Part shown: one piece after another, positions 1 to 6,652 of the stretch | Numbering within the stretch: position 1 is the first letter of the stretch | Layout: each line of letters begins with the position of its first letter | Source: an uncultured Selenomonadales bacterium | Lineage (GTDB): Bacteria > Bacillota > Negativicutes > Selenomonadales > Selenomonadaceae | Direction: 5' to 3' | DNA: 9,442 nt | Assembly (NCBI GenBank): GCA_937877545.1 | Contig: CALFJE010000092.1 | Coordinates: 1-9,442 of the forward strand | Notes under the pieces: model-generated | Database searches by the model: none | Told to the model about the DNA's origin: nothing | Seen by the model: the letters and a program-made list of their open reading frames with translations, nothing else | Position numbers and translations under genes: made by a program

Positions 1-78
1 TGAAGCCGGCAGAGGCAAGCAATTCGCGAGTTTTATCGAAATCGAGCTTGAGCGCAAGGGCAAAGGCGCGGGCGGTCT
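1..78 (-). pseudogene. Partial duplicate of the neighbouring helix-turn-helix-like gene
   Basis: These 78 bases match 212-289 with three mismatches (at 56, 69 and 72), and similarity stops sharply at 78/79. Read on the minus strand they encode the same peptide as residues 119-143 of the intact gene next door, with V120 and L121 changed to A and R and the rest, such as KLDFDKTRELLASAGF, identical. An in-frame TAG lies directly before the first shared codon, and no N-terminal part of a second gene precedes it, so the piece cannot start as a normal gene. It begins 12 bases beyond the stop codon of the intact gene. Whether the copy continues to a C-terminus lies outside the window. I read it as the remnant of a tandem duplication. 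Confidence 0.75.
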
Positions 79-89
79 AAAATGAAAAA

Positions 90-641
90 TCAACCGCCGA
101 GCAGAGGTTGCCCGTACTTGTAGAGAATCCGATTGGCAACGTCCACGTCGAACTTTTTGCACTCAATGAAGTAGGAGACGCTCAAATCGCTCAGAATGGT
201 TTTGTTGAGCGTGAAGCCGGCAGAGGCAAGCAATTCGCGAGTTTTATCGAAATCGAGCTTGAGCGCGAGGGCAAAGGCGAGGACGGTCTGCTTGCCGGGC
301 TTGTAGTCGGGGTGATTGGCGATTTTTGAAAAGTGGCGGCGGTCGATATTGGCGCGGGTGTATATCGTCGAATTCTTTTCGCCGCTTTCGCGAATGAGCT
401 GCAGGAGCATCTCGGAAAAAGTTTCGCTCTTATGCTTGGCTTGCAACTTCAGAAAGTCCACAAAATCAAAGTCGGAGTCATCAAACAAACCTTGCGAACC
501 TATAAAGAAACTTATTGCCATCGAACGGAGAAATTGTTGGCATTTATGTTTCAGGCGGCTTTCTAGCAGCGATTTAATTTCGCCGAGCAATTTCGCCCGC
601 AAGTAGCCCTCAAGCTCCGAATCAATGTTCGGGTCGTCCAT
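90..641 (-). CDS. Hypothetical protein with helix-turn-helix-like C-terminal half
   Basis: A 183-residue soluble protein with no signal peptide or membrane segment. The N-terminal third (about 1-45) is charged and helical; residues 47-66 are rich in Phe and Asp. Residues 74-183 resemble an XRE-like domain that I recall as the C-terminal part of various Firmicutes proteins, including some macro-domain proteins. Its hallmarks are TFSEMLLQLI (74-83), IDRRHFSKI near 99-107, PGKQTVLAFALAL near 115-127, a LLASAG segment and a terminal YGQPLLGG. A role in DNA or RNA binding or regulation is inference. The start is firm: GGAGG sits 7 bases before ATG. The gene begins only about 25 bases after a terminator hairpin, so its promoter must overlap the hairpin tail or it depends on read-through. 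A partial copy of its 3' half follows it. Confidence 0.72.
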   Translation of the reverse strand: MDDPNIDSELEGYLRAKLLGEIKSLLESRLKHKCQQFLRSMAISFFIGSQGLFDDSDFDFVDFLKLQAKHKSETFSEMLLQLIRESGEKNSTIYTRANIDRRHFSKIANHPDYKPGKQTVLAFALALKLDFDKTRELLASAGFTLNKTILSDLSVSYFIECKKFDVDVANRILYKYGQPLLGG

Positions 642-666
642 AATTACACCTCCGCGCAGATTTTAA

Positions 667-696
667 CATAAAACAAGCACAGACCTCAGCCCGTGC
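667..696 (-). terminator. Rho-independent terminator of the minus-strand small-gene run
   Basis: On the minus strand an 8-bp stem, GCACGGGC pairing with GUCUGUGC (689-696 with 677-684, two G-U pairs), closes a UGAG loop and is followed by UUGUUUUAUGUU. It stands about 50 bases after the last small secreted-protein gene and just before the start of the 183-residue gene, so it separates these transcription units. The U tract is interrupted by a G, so termination may be partial. Confidence 0.6.
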
Positions 697-746
697 CTGC
701 TTGCACAGCTTTATTGTTGAGAGAAGTTCATCTGTGGTAAATGAGC

Positions 747-926
747 TTATCGCAGTTCGCCGTCGACACCGGAGGGCGTATAATCCGGACTGCCCGCCTT
801 GACGTAGTAGTCATAGCCGTCCCAACACAAAACCCACGTGTCCTGCGCGGGAACCGCCGCCTCGACTTGCGCGACCGTAAATATCGCCGCCGGCGCGCCC
901 GCCAACGTCATAAGAAAGTTTTTCGT
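747..926 (-). CDS. Small secreted protein remnant with ACG in the start position
   Basis: The frame gives 59 residues if ACG (924-926) is read as the start: MKNFLMTLAG, a hydrophobic stretch to about residue 24 ending VEAA, then a mature part with the motif DTWVLCWDGYDYYV and a short tail. The motif matches that of the related gene at 1268-1597 (DAWVASDDRCD followed by YVMT). AGGAG lies 10 bases before ACG, inside the last codons of the upstream gene, and there is no ATG or GTG at the expected place; a TAA precedes in frame. Either ACG is used weakly, the later ATG at residue 6 is used without a ribosome binding site, or the gene is dead through an ATG-to-ACG change. The mature part is only about 35 residues, shorter than its neighbour, so it may also be truncated at the 3' end. 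Function unknown. Confidence 0.4.
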   Translation of the reverse strand, partial: TKNFLMTLAGAPAAIFTVAQVEAAVPAQDTWVLCWDGYDYYVKAGSPDYTPSGVDGELR

Positions 927-932
927 AGTATA

Positions 933-1252
933 TTATCTCCTGTTATACGGATTGTAATTGTCATAGGCGCAAACCCAGGCATTGTATTCGATTGGCGTCT
1001 CGTATTTGTCAACCCAACCGCGATAGCCTTGCCTGTTTGAAAACTCAACGCCCTGCGCGGTTTCGCGGAATTCGCAGGCAAGATAAAGGGGCTTATCTTT
1101 GCCCGAACGATACATTGCCAAGCTCAAATTAACTTCACTGCTATTCCGCCAACGAATGCTCTGCGTGATGACGTAACAATCTCTGCCGCCTCAACCTGCG
1201 CGGTCAGCACCACGACGAGACACGCCATAACCGTTGCGAAAAATTTCTTCAT
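933..1252 (-). pseudogene. Frameshifted small secreted protein
   Basis: ATG at 1250-1252 opens a clear signal peptide, MKKFFATVMACLVVVL then TAQVEAAE, but this frame meets TGA after about 41 codons. Near 1178-1184 the coding sense passes to another frame: DCYVITQSIRWRNSS, then NLSLAMYRSGKDKPLYLACE and onward to NYNPYNRR and TAA at 933. Joining the two needs one base restored and would give about 106 residues. The YVITQS segment corresponds to YVMTETF in the neighbour at 1268-1597, so the two are paralogues. The WV segment that normally precedes it is absent, so the break may be a small deletion rather than one lost base. The last codons contain the AGGAG that would serve the next gene. Predicted exported; function unknown. 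Confidence 0.6.
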
Positions 1253-1267
1253 GTTAATTTCCGCCGT

Positions 1268-1597
1268 TCAGTACAGATTTTCCAAGCAGTAATCCAAAAT
1301 CCTCTGCGTGAAGAGGTATTTCCTCACGGCGAACGGACGCCCCGCTGTTTCCGGTTTGCACATCCAACAACCGTTTTGCCCGTCGTCGAAAAAGAAATCC
1401 CACCTGTAAGCGTCTACACTGCCGTTGTCGTGCCAAACGGTTTTAACGGCAACCGAAAAGCCCTTCGTGTCAGCATAGAGATATTTAAAAGTTTCCGTCA
1501 TGACGTAATGTCGCATCTGTCGTCGCTCGCAACCCAAGCGTCTTTCGCGTAAGCCGTCACAAGCTCGCAGAGCGCAGAATGTGGCGATAATCCTCAA
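1268..1597 (-). pseudogene. Frameshifted small secreted protein, paralogue of the next gene
   Basis: The main frame encodes YVMTETFKYLYADTKGFSVA, a WDFFFDDGQNGCWMC segment and the end ILDYCLENLY. Upstream, the expected signal-peptide end and first mature residues lie in a different frame: CELVTAYAKDAWVASDDRCD. The frames join at 1505-1512, where GACATTAC would read GAC TAT TAC (D-Y-Y) with one base added; the intact motif DYYV is present in the third family member at 747-926. The uninterrupted frame instead starts with TTG overlapping the upstream stop (TTGA at 1594-1597), giving an Arg-rich, unconvincing N-terminus. No proper N-terminal Met and signal core is visible, so the 5' end may be fused to the upstream membrane-protein gene by deletion. 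Function unknown. Confidence 0.5.
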
Positions 1598-1746
1598 TAT
1601 TTCCGGAATGGCAAAGAAGATGTATCGGATAAGGGGATTGCTTCGACAGGTGCAAATATTTTTTCAAGAATAAATTCGCCGACAAAGACCATAACAAAGT
1701 AGCCGACCAAATTTTTCAAGACCGCAACGATAATATTTTCGTTCAT
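1594..1746 (-). CDS. Very small membrane protein, probably truncated by a frameshift
   Basis: Fifty residues from ATG at 1744-1746, with a strong GGGAGG 8 bases upstream. Residues 5-31 form one hydrophobic membrane segment (VAVLKNLVGYFVMVFVGEFI). After FAPVEA, near 1636-1646, the frame turns polar and ends at TGA. In the frame that would result from one added base, the DNA reads SNPLIRYIFFAIPEILRI then IATFCAL, which looks like a second membrane helix. The ancestral protein was therefore probably a two-helix protein and the present one is shortened. It starts 19 bases after the DUF1232 gene and belongs to the same minus-strand run. I do not recognise the family and propose no function. Confidence 0.55.
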   Translation of the reverse strand: MNENIIVAVLKNLVGYFVMVFVGEFILEKIFAPVEAIPLSDTSSLPFRKY

Positions 1747-1765
1747 AATTTTTTCCTCCCGTATT

Positions 1766-2104
1766 CTATGCCAAATCAGCCGCGACGCCTTCGCCGAAGA
1801 CAGCGGCAATTTTATTGCGAGCCTTCTGCTTGACCGCGTCGTTAATGTAAATCTGCGCCAGTGCCAAAGCCAGGGCAATCGCGCCGGCGTCGTCGGAGTA
1901 GCCGACTATGGGCGTGAAATCGGGAATCACATCGAACGGCGAGATAAAATATCCCAACGCCGCAAAAATCGCCGCCTTGATTTTCATCGGGCAATTCGGA
2001 TTTTCCGTGACGCAGTAAAGTTGCAACGCCTCGTAAATCAGCTTAAATAAGTTCAAATCTCCTTTCCGTGCCGCAAGTGATTGAACGGGAGCCTGTGTCG
2101 ACAA
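1766..2104 (-). CDS. DUF1232 / YkvA-like membrane-associated protein
   Basis: The core matches the DUF1232 (YkvA) family: an amphipathic helix ending in PMKIKAAIFAALGYF, then ISPFDVIPDFTPIVGYSDDA (54-73), followed by a hydrophobic helix ALALALAQIYI and a charged C-terminus. The hallmark D-x-I-P-D-F...G-Y-x-D-D pattern is complete. The family's biochemical role is not established; members are small and membrane-associated. The TTG start used here (112 residues) has no convincing ribosome binding site. A far better signal lies upstream: AGGAGG at 2173-2178 and ATG at 2163-2165, 7 bases apart, but that frame ends after five codons (MEFKC). Removing one G after ATG would give MSLSVEALNFPVANQDGG and join this frame for about 132 residues. 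I therefore suspect a one-base insertion at the 5' end and regard the true start as open. Confidence 0.72.
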   Translation of the reverse strand: MSTQAPVQSLAARKGDLNLFKLIYEALQLYCVTENPNCPMKIKAAIFAALGYFISPFDVIPDFTPIVGYSDDAGAIALALALAQIYINDAVKQKARNKIAAVFGEGVAADLA

Positions 2105-2162
2105 GCCCCCGCCGCCGTCTTGATTTGCAACAGGGAAGTTTAACGCCTCAACACTTAAACTC

Positions 2163-2180
2163 CATAGGCAATCCTCCTTT
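2163..2180 (-). promoter_or_regulatory. Strong ribosome binding site and ATG, frame broken after five codons
   Basis: AAAGGAGG, 7 spacer bases, then ATG GAG TTT AAG TGT TGA. Signal quality and spacing are better than for any other possible start of the DUF1232 gene, yet the frame closes at once. This marks either a recent one-base insertion next to the original start or a tiny leader ORF. Confidence 0.5.
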
Positions 2181-2243
2181 GATAAGCTGTCGCGAAAATT
2201 TTATGCGAAAAACTCTGCGGGCGGTCGCCTGTTATGCGACAAT

Positions 2244-2405
2244 TCAAACGAAGTTCGGCAACTTGCTGAAATCGAATAATTTCTTTTCGTCAACGTCCAA
2301 GACCTCGGCTATTTTCAACAGCTTGTCCAATGAAATCGACTTGTAACCGCGCTCTACCTGCGATAAATAATTATTGCACAAATCCACCCCCCCCTCCGCC
2401 GTCAT
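2244..2405 (-). pseudogene. 5'-truncated XRE-type helix-turn-helix regulator
   Basis: Fifty-three codons from ATG at 2403-2405: MTAEGGVDLCNNYLSQVERG, then YKSISLDKLLKIAEVL, DVDEKKLFDF and a short tail. The part from VDLCNNYLSQVERG on is the recognition helix and following helices of a Cro/CI-type (XRE) DNA-binding domain; the SLDKLLKIAEVL helix is typical. The first helix and most of helix 2 (about 20-25 residues) are missing, an in-frame TAA lies 12 bases before the ATG, and there is no ribosome binding site there. A run of eight G (2387-2394) sits exactly where helix 2 should be, suggesting that the loss happened at or near this tract. Probably a remnant that no longer binds DNA, though a short peptide could still be made. 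First gene of the minus-strand run, divergent from mutS. Confidence 0.55.
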
Positions 2406-2499
2406 TATCGCACATTAAATTTTTCCGCGCTTTTACGCACGATTGAAAATTATCACTGCAGGTATCAATTTATTTTCCGCCGAAAAAATTTTCACCGTC

Positions 2500-2508
2500 A
2501 GTATATCA
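2500..2508 (-). promoter_or_regulatory. Possible extended -10 promoter for the minus-strand run
   Basis: On the minus strand TGATATACT fits an extended -10 (TG, one base, TATACT), about 95 bases before the truncated helix-turn-helix gene. No good -35 is seen. The 206 bases between this gene and mutS contain no other feature that I can support, and I found no convincing mutS promoter. Confidence 0.25.
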
Positions 2509-2611
2509 GTCGCCTCGGAAAATTTGTCGCGCCCAAGACGACATCTTACGATTGACGGGATTAAACTCGGTTGCTAAACTGCGATTGAAAAATCTTTTCA
2601 GAGGTGAGGAC

Positions 2612-5167
2612 TTGAACGATAAAAATTTAACGCCGATGATGGAGCAATATCACGCACAAAAATCGCAACACCCCGACGAATTGCTTTTCTTCCGTTTGGG
2701 CGACTTTTTTGAGATGTTCAACGAGGACGCCGTTATCGCTTCTCGCGAACTGCAACTTACTTTGACGCACAGGCAGAAAGTCCCGATGTGCGGCGTCCCC
2801 GCTCACGCCGTAGACAATTACATTCAGAAGCTCGTTGACAAGGGCTTTCGCGTCGCGGTCGTCGACCAAATCGGCGACCCCAAGGGCAAGGGTTTGACCG
2901 AACGCGCTTTGACCAAAGTTGTCACGCCCGGCACTATCTTGACCGAAGACGCCTTGTCGACCGCCGGCAACAATTACCTCGTGCTGATTTTGGAGGAGGG
3001 CGACGAAATTGCCTTGGCGGGCGCGGACATTTCTACGGGCGAATTTTTCTATTGCCTCTACGACGGCACCGACCGCGAACAAAATCTGTTCGACGAACTC
3101 TACCGCCTCAATCCGCACGAAATTTTAATCGCCGACGAGCCGCCCTGCTTTAAGCGGCTGAAAACCTTTGCCGACCTTAAACTCGACGCCTGCTCCTTTA
3201 CCAACGTCGACTCCACGCAGGATAACGAAAATTTTTCGGCTCAACACTTCGACGAAAACGACTTGCCCGCCTCGGAGCTTGCCGCCCGCGCCGTCGAAAA
3301 TCTTCTTCGCTACATTCACGAAACCGTTCGCACAGACTTGAATCACATTGCCAAGCTCACGCGCCTGGATATGAGCAATCACCTAATCCTCGACGCCACC
3401 GCGCTGAGGAATTTGGAAGTTATCCGCAATCTGCGCGACGGCTCCAAAAAGGATACGCTCTTCGACGTGCTCGACTGCACCAAGACGCCGCTCGGCAATC
3501 GGCTCCTGCGTCGTTGGCTTGAAAGTCCGCTTTTAGACCTTGCCGCCATAAATCGCCGCCTTGACGCCGTGGAGGAGCTGTTTAAAAATTTCACGATGCG
3601 TCGAAACTTGCGTGAGGTTCTGCGCGACATTCACGACTTTGAACGCCTAATGACCAAAATCGAAGTCGGCTCCGCCTCCGCCCGCGACTTGACCGCCATT
3701 AAAGTTTCCATGTTCGCCTTGCCCAAGATTAAGGAAATCCTCGGCGACGTGACAAGCGATATACTTATTGCGTGCCGCGACGGGCTGGGAGACTTCGGCG
3801 ACGAGGCTAAGCTGATTGACGACGCCATAAGCGAAAACGCCCCCGCCAACATTCGCGACGGCGGCGTCATCAATGCCGGCTATAACGAAGACCTTGACGA
3901 ACTGCGACGCGTTGCCGGCGACCATAAGGGTTTCCTTCAAAACTTCGAGGCGCAGGAAAAGGCTCGCACGGGCATTCGCGCCCTTAAGGTCGGCTACAAT
4001 CGCATTTTCGGCTACTATATCGAAATCGGCAAAAGCGGTGCCGGCAAAGTCCCCGCCGACTACAGCCGCAAGCAAACCCTCGTAAACGCCGAACGCTACG
4101 TCACGCCCGAACTCAGGGAATTTGAGATTAAAATCCTCGGCTCGCAGGATAAAGCCGCCAATCTGGAATATACGCTGTTTTGCGAAGTTCGCGACCGCGT
4201 CAAGGCTCGTCTGCCGCAGATTCAAGACACCGCCAAGCGTATCGCGCTGATTGATGTTCTCGCCGCCCTCGCCGAAGCCGCGCAGGTTAATAATTACACG
4301 CGCCCCGACCTCAATATCGACGGGACGATTGACATCCGCGACGGGCGACACCCGCTGGTTGAACGCATTTTGACGGGCAACTTGTTCGTGCCAAATGATA
4401 CGAGCCTCGCGCCGAATCGTTGCGCCCTGATGATTATCACCGGACCGAATATGGCGGGCAAATCAACCTACATGCGGCAAGTCGCGCTCCTCACGCTGAT
4501 GACGCAGGTCGGGAGCTTTATCCCCGCCGCAAGCGCGAACATTTCACCCGTCGACAGGATTTTTACGCGAATCGGCGCGAGTGACGACCTGGTAAGCGGG
4601 CAGTCTACGTTTATGGTCGAGATGAACGAGGTCGCGCAGATTTTGAAGTACGCCACCGCCAACAGCCTGATTATCCTCGACGAGGTCGGGCGCGGCACGT
4701 CAACTTTCGACGGCATGAGTATCGCCCGCGCCGTCATTGAACACATCGACAAAAAAATTCGCGCCAAAACGCTGTTCGCCACGCACTATCACGAGCTGAC
4801 CGATTTGTCGGAGACATCTGCGCGGATTGAAAATTTCTGCGTCGCGGTTAGGGAACGCGGGAGCGAAGTCATATTCCTGCGGCGGATTAAGCAGGGCGGA
4901 GCCGATAAATCCTACGGCATTCAAGTCGCGAAGTTGGCGGGCTTGCCCAAATCGGTAATGAAACGCGCCGAGGAGATTTTGAAGTCAATGGAAACGTCCG
5001 CGCCCGTCCGCCCCGTCATGAATAAAAAAGCCGCCGCGCCCGATTTGTTCGTCGCGCACAGCTTGAAAAATTTATTGGCGGTCGACGTGCCGAGCCTCAC
5101 GCCGATTGAGGCGATGGCGAAACTCTACGAACTTCAACAGCAGGTGCGCAAAGAATTGGGACAATAG
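2612..5167 (+). CDS. mutS: DNA mismatch repair protein MutS
   Basis: Recognises mispairs and small loops in DNA and recruits MutL by an ATP-driven clamp change. With the TTG start at 2612 it has 851 residues, normal for the family. The mismatch-reading Phe-x-Glu is present in LGDFFEMF (F32, F33, E34). The connector and lever domains follow, then the clamp, then the ATPase: Walker A GPNMAGKST (611-619), the STFMVEM signature, Walker B LIILDEVGRG (686-695) and ATHYHELTDL. The C-terminus ends in a short helical QQQVRKELGQ, as expected for the dimer/tetramer tail. I chose TTG because AGAGGTGA lies just upstream and LTPMMEQY then begins at residue 6, as in most MutS. An in-frame TTG at 2552 adds 20 unconserved residues. 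First gene of an apparent operon with tannase (12 bases downstream) and mutL. Confidence 0.96.
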   Translation: MNDKNLTPMMEQYHAQKSQHPDELLFFRLGDFFEMFNEDAVIASRELQLTLTHRQKVPMCGVPAHAVDNYIQKLVDKGFRVAVVDQIGDPKGKGLTERALTKVVTPGTILTEDALSTAGNNYLVLILEEGDEIALAGADISTGEFFYCLYDGTDREQNLFDELYRLNPHEILIADEPPCFKRLKTFADLKLDACSFTNVDSTQDNENFSAQHFDENDLPASELAARAVENLLRYIHETVRTDLNHIAKLTRLDMSNHLILDATALRNLEVIRNLRDGSKKDTLFDVLDCTKTPLGNRLLRRWLESPLLDLAAINRRLDAVEELFKNFTMRRNLREVLRDIHDFERLMTKIEVGSASARDLTAIKVSMFALPKIKEILGDVTSDILIACRDGLGDFGDEAKLIDDAISENAPANIRDGGVINAGYNEDLDELRRVAGDHKGFLQNFEAQEKARTGIRALKVGYNRIFGYYIEIGKSGAGKVPADYSRKQTLVNAERYVTPELREFEIKILGSQDKAANLEYTLFCEVRDRVKARLPQIQDTAKRIALIDVLAALAEAAQVNNYTRPDLNIDGTIDIRDGRHPLVERILTGNLFVPNDTSLAPNRCALMIITGPNMAGKSTYMRQVALLTLMTQVGSFIPAASANISPVDRIFTRIGASDDLVSGQSTFMVEMNEVAQILKYATANSLIILDEVGRGTSTFDGMSIARAVIEHIDKKIRAKTLFATHYHELTDLSETSARIENFCVAVRERGSEVIFLRRIKQGGADKSYGIQVAKLAGLPKSVMKRAEEILKSMETSAPVRPVMNKKAAAPDLFVAHSLKNLLAVDVPSLTPIEAMAKLYELQQQVRKELGQ

Positions 5168-5179
5168 GAGGGCTTTATC
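5167..5179 (+). promoter_or_regulatory. Ribosome binding site of the tannase gene
   Basis: AGGAGGG beginning at the last base of the mutS stop codon, 7 bases before ATG. No hairpin or promoter fits in the 12-base gap, so the tannase gene must be transcribed with mutS unless a promoter lies inside mutS. Confidence 0.7.
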
Positions 5180-6652
5180 ATGAAAAAATTTTTAACGTTG
5201 CTGTTGGCGGCAATGCTGATTCAAGCGGGAGCGTCGGCTCAAGATTTGACCTTCGACGCAAGTCGGGGCATTGAACGCACTTTGACTTACGACGGTCGCG
5301 CCGTGAACTTTATCGCCTATGAAAATATTTTCTACGTGGCGAATCCCGCAAGCGACGCGCAAAGGCTGAGCGTCTACGTCCCCGCCGAATATCTGCGCGG
5401 AGGCATCGTCAACGGCTACAGCGCGACGACCGCACCGATTTTCCTGCCTAACGGCGTGGGCGGCTACATGCCCGGCAATATCCTTGAGCCTCTTGAAAAC
5501 GACCGCATGAGCGGCGGCGCAAATGCCTCGTTGGTGGCGTTGAGTCGCGGGTTGGTTGTCGTCAGTCCCGCCATTCGCGGACGCACAACCGTTGAGGGCG
5601 GCGAATACGTCGGCAAGGCTCCCGCGCTGATTGTCGATTATAAGGCGGCGGTTCGTTGGCTCCGTTTCAATCGCGACAGGCTCCCCGCAGGCGACACCGA
5701 AAAAATTATTTCCAACGGAACGTCGGCGGGCGGCGCATTATCGGCGGCTCTGGGCGCGACGGGCAATGCTCATGAATTCGAGCCGTATCTTGCCGATTTG
5801 GGCGCGGCGTTTGAGCGCGACGACATCTTTGCCTCCAGCGACTACTGCCCGATAACCAACCTCGATAATGCCGATGCCGCTTACGAATGGATTTTCTGCG
5901 GCGTCAACGAATATTATCAAGCCGTGTGGCAACGCAATCCGAACGCCACCGCCGAGGACGCCAATCACCCCGTGCCCGTCAAAAAAGCTGCCGTCATGAC
6001 AGCAGAGGAAATTAAAGCTTCCGAGACTTTGCGCGACGCCTTCCCCGCCTACGTCAACAGCCTCGATTTGCTCGACGAACACGGCAACCCCTTGACGCTC
6101 GATAAGCGCGGCAACGGCTCCTTTAAGGATTATATCAAGGGCAAATACATTGAGTCCGCGCAGAGTGCTTTGGACAGCGGCGCGGATTTGGCGGGCGTCG
6201 ATTGGGTCAAGATTAAGCGCGGGCGCGTCGTCGACGTTGACTTGAAAAAATATCCCGCCGCCGTTACGCGCATGAAAGCCGCTCCCGCCTTCGACAAGCT
6301 TGACTTGAGTTCGGGCGAAAATGACGAGTTCGGTACCGCCGCCAACGAGCCGCGCCACTTCAACAAGACGCTCTTTAATGACACGTTCGCCAATGCGGAT
6401 GTGATTCGCATGATGAATCCGATGAACTTTATCGGGCGCGAGGACGTGACGACGGCTAAACATTTCCGCATACGCCACGGAGCCGCCGACAGGGATACCG
6501 CGCTTGCCATTCCCGCGATTCTTGCGCTCAAGCTCCAAAACAGCGGCGTCGACGTGGATTTTTTCAGTCCGTGGGGCAGAGGTCACGGCGGCGATTACGA
6601 TTTGCCTGAGCTTTTCGATTGGATTGACGGCATTTGTAAGGGAGGCGCGTAA
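5180..6652 (+). CDS. Secreted subtype-B tannase (tannin acyl hydrolase)
   Basis: A 490-residue alpha/beta hydrolase predicted to cleave gallate esters and depsides of hydrolysable tannins, releasing gallic acid. The sequence follows Lactobacillus plantarum tannase (TanLp) closely from memory: NGYSATTAPIFLPN, GGYMPG, IRGRTTVEGG, NGTSAGGALSAALG, RHGAADRDT and GDYDLPELFDWIDGIC. The catalytic triad maps to S182, D437 and H469 (TanLp Ser163, Asp419, His451; the Asp-His spacing of 32 is identical). The gallate-contacting residues map to K366, E380 and D439 (TanLp Lys343, Glu357, Asp421). Unlike TanLp it has a signal peptide, residues 1-20, hydrophobic to about 14 and ending ASA before Gln, so it should act outside the cytoplasm. 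Tannin-hydrolysing activity is known from Selenomonas ruminantium, which fits the suspected host. Its stop codon abuts an ATG (TAAATG), and its last codons hold the ribosome binding site of mutL. Confidence 0.9.
   Translation: MKKFLTLLLAAMLIQAGASAQDLTFDASRGIERTLTYDGRAVNFIAYENIFYVANPASDAQRLSVYVPAEYLRGGIVNGYSATTAPIFLPNGVGGYMPGNILEPLENDRMSGGANASLVALSRGLVVVSPAIRGRTTVEGGEYVGKAPALIVDYKAAVRWLRFNRDRLPAGDTEKIISNGTSAGGALSAALGATGNAHEFEPYLADLGAAFERDDIFASSDYCPITNLDNADAAYEWIFCGVNEYYQAVWQRNPNATAEDANHPVPVKKAAVMTAEEIKASETLRDAFPAYVNSLDLLDEHGNPLTLDKRGNGSFKDYIKGKYIESAQSALDSGADLAGVDWVKIKRGRVVDVDLKKYPAAVTRMKAAPAFDKLDLSSGENDEFGTAANEPRHFNKTLFNDTFANADVIRMMNPMNFIGREDVTTAKHFRIRHGAADRDTALAIPAILALKLQNSGVDVDFFSPWGRGHGGDYDLPELFDWIDGICKGGA

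Noticed and set aside
741..1040. Plus-strand open frame of 99 codons
   Set aside because: Opposes two minus-strand frames that show signal peptides and shared motifs; its product is Arg/Val-rich noise.
2441..2471. TTGAAA as a -35 for mutS
   Set aside because: No acceptable -10 at 16-18 bases; similar matches are expected by chance in this AT-rich gap.
2478..2496. A/T-rich stretch as a terminator hairpin upstream of mutS
   Set aside because: No stable GC stem followed by a T run on either strand.
2552..2611. Upstream TTG start for MutS adding 20 residues
   Set aside because: No ribosome binding site near it, and the extra residues do not resemble MutS N-termini; the TTG at 2612 has AGAGGTGA and the usual distance to LTPMMEQY.
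3647..4351. 234-codon open frame antisense to mutS
   Set aside because: Shadow of the strongly biased GC-rich codons of mutS; Ala/Val/Gly-rich with no motif.
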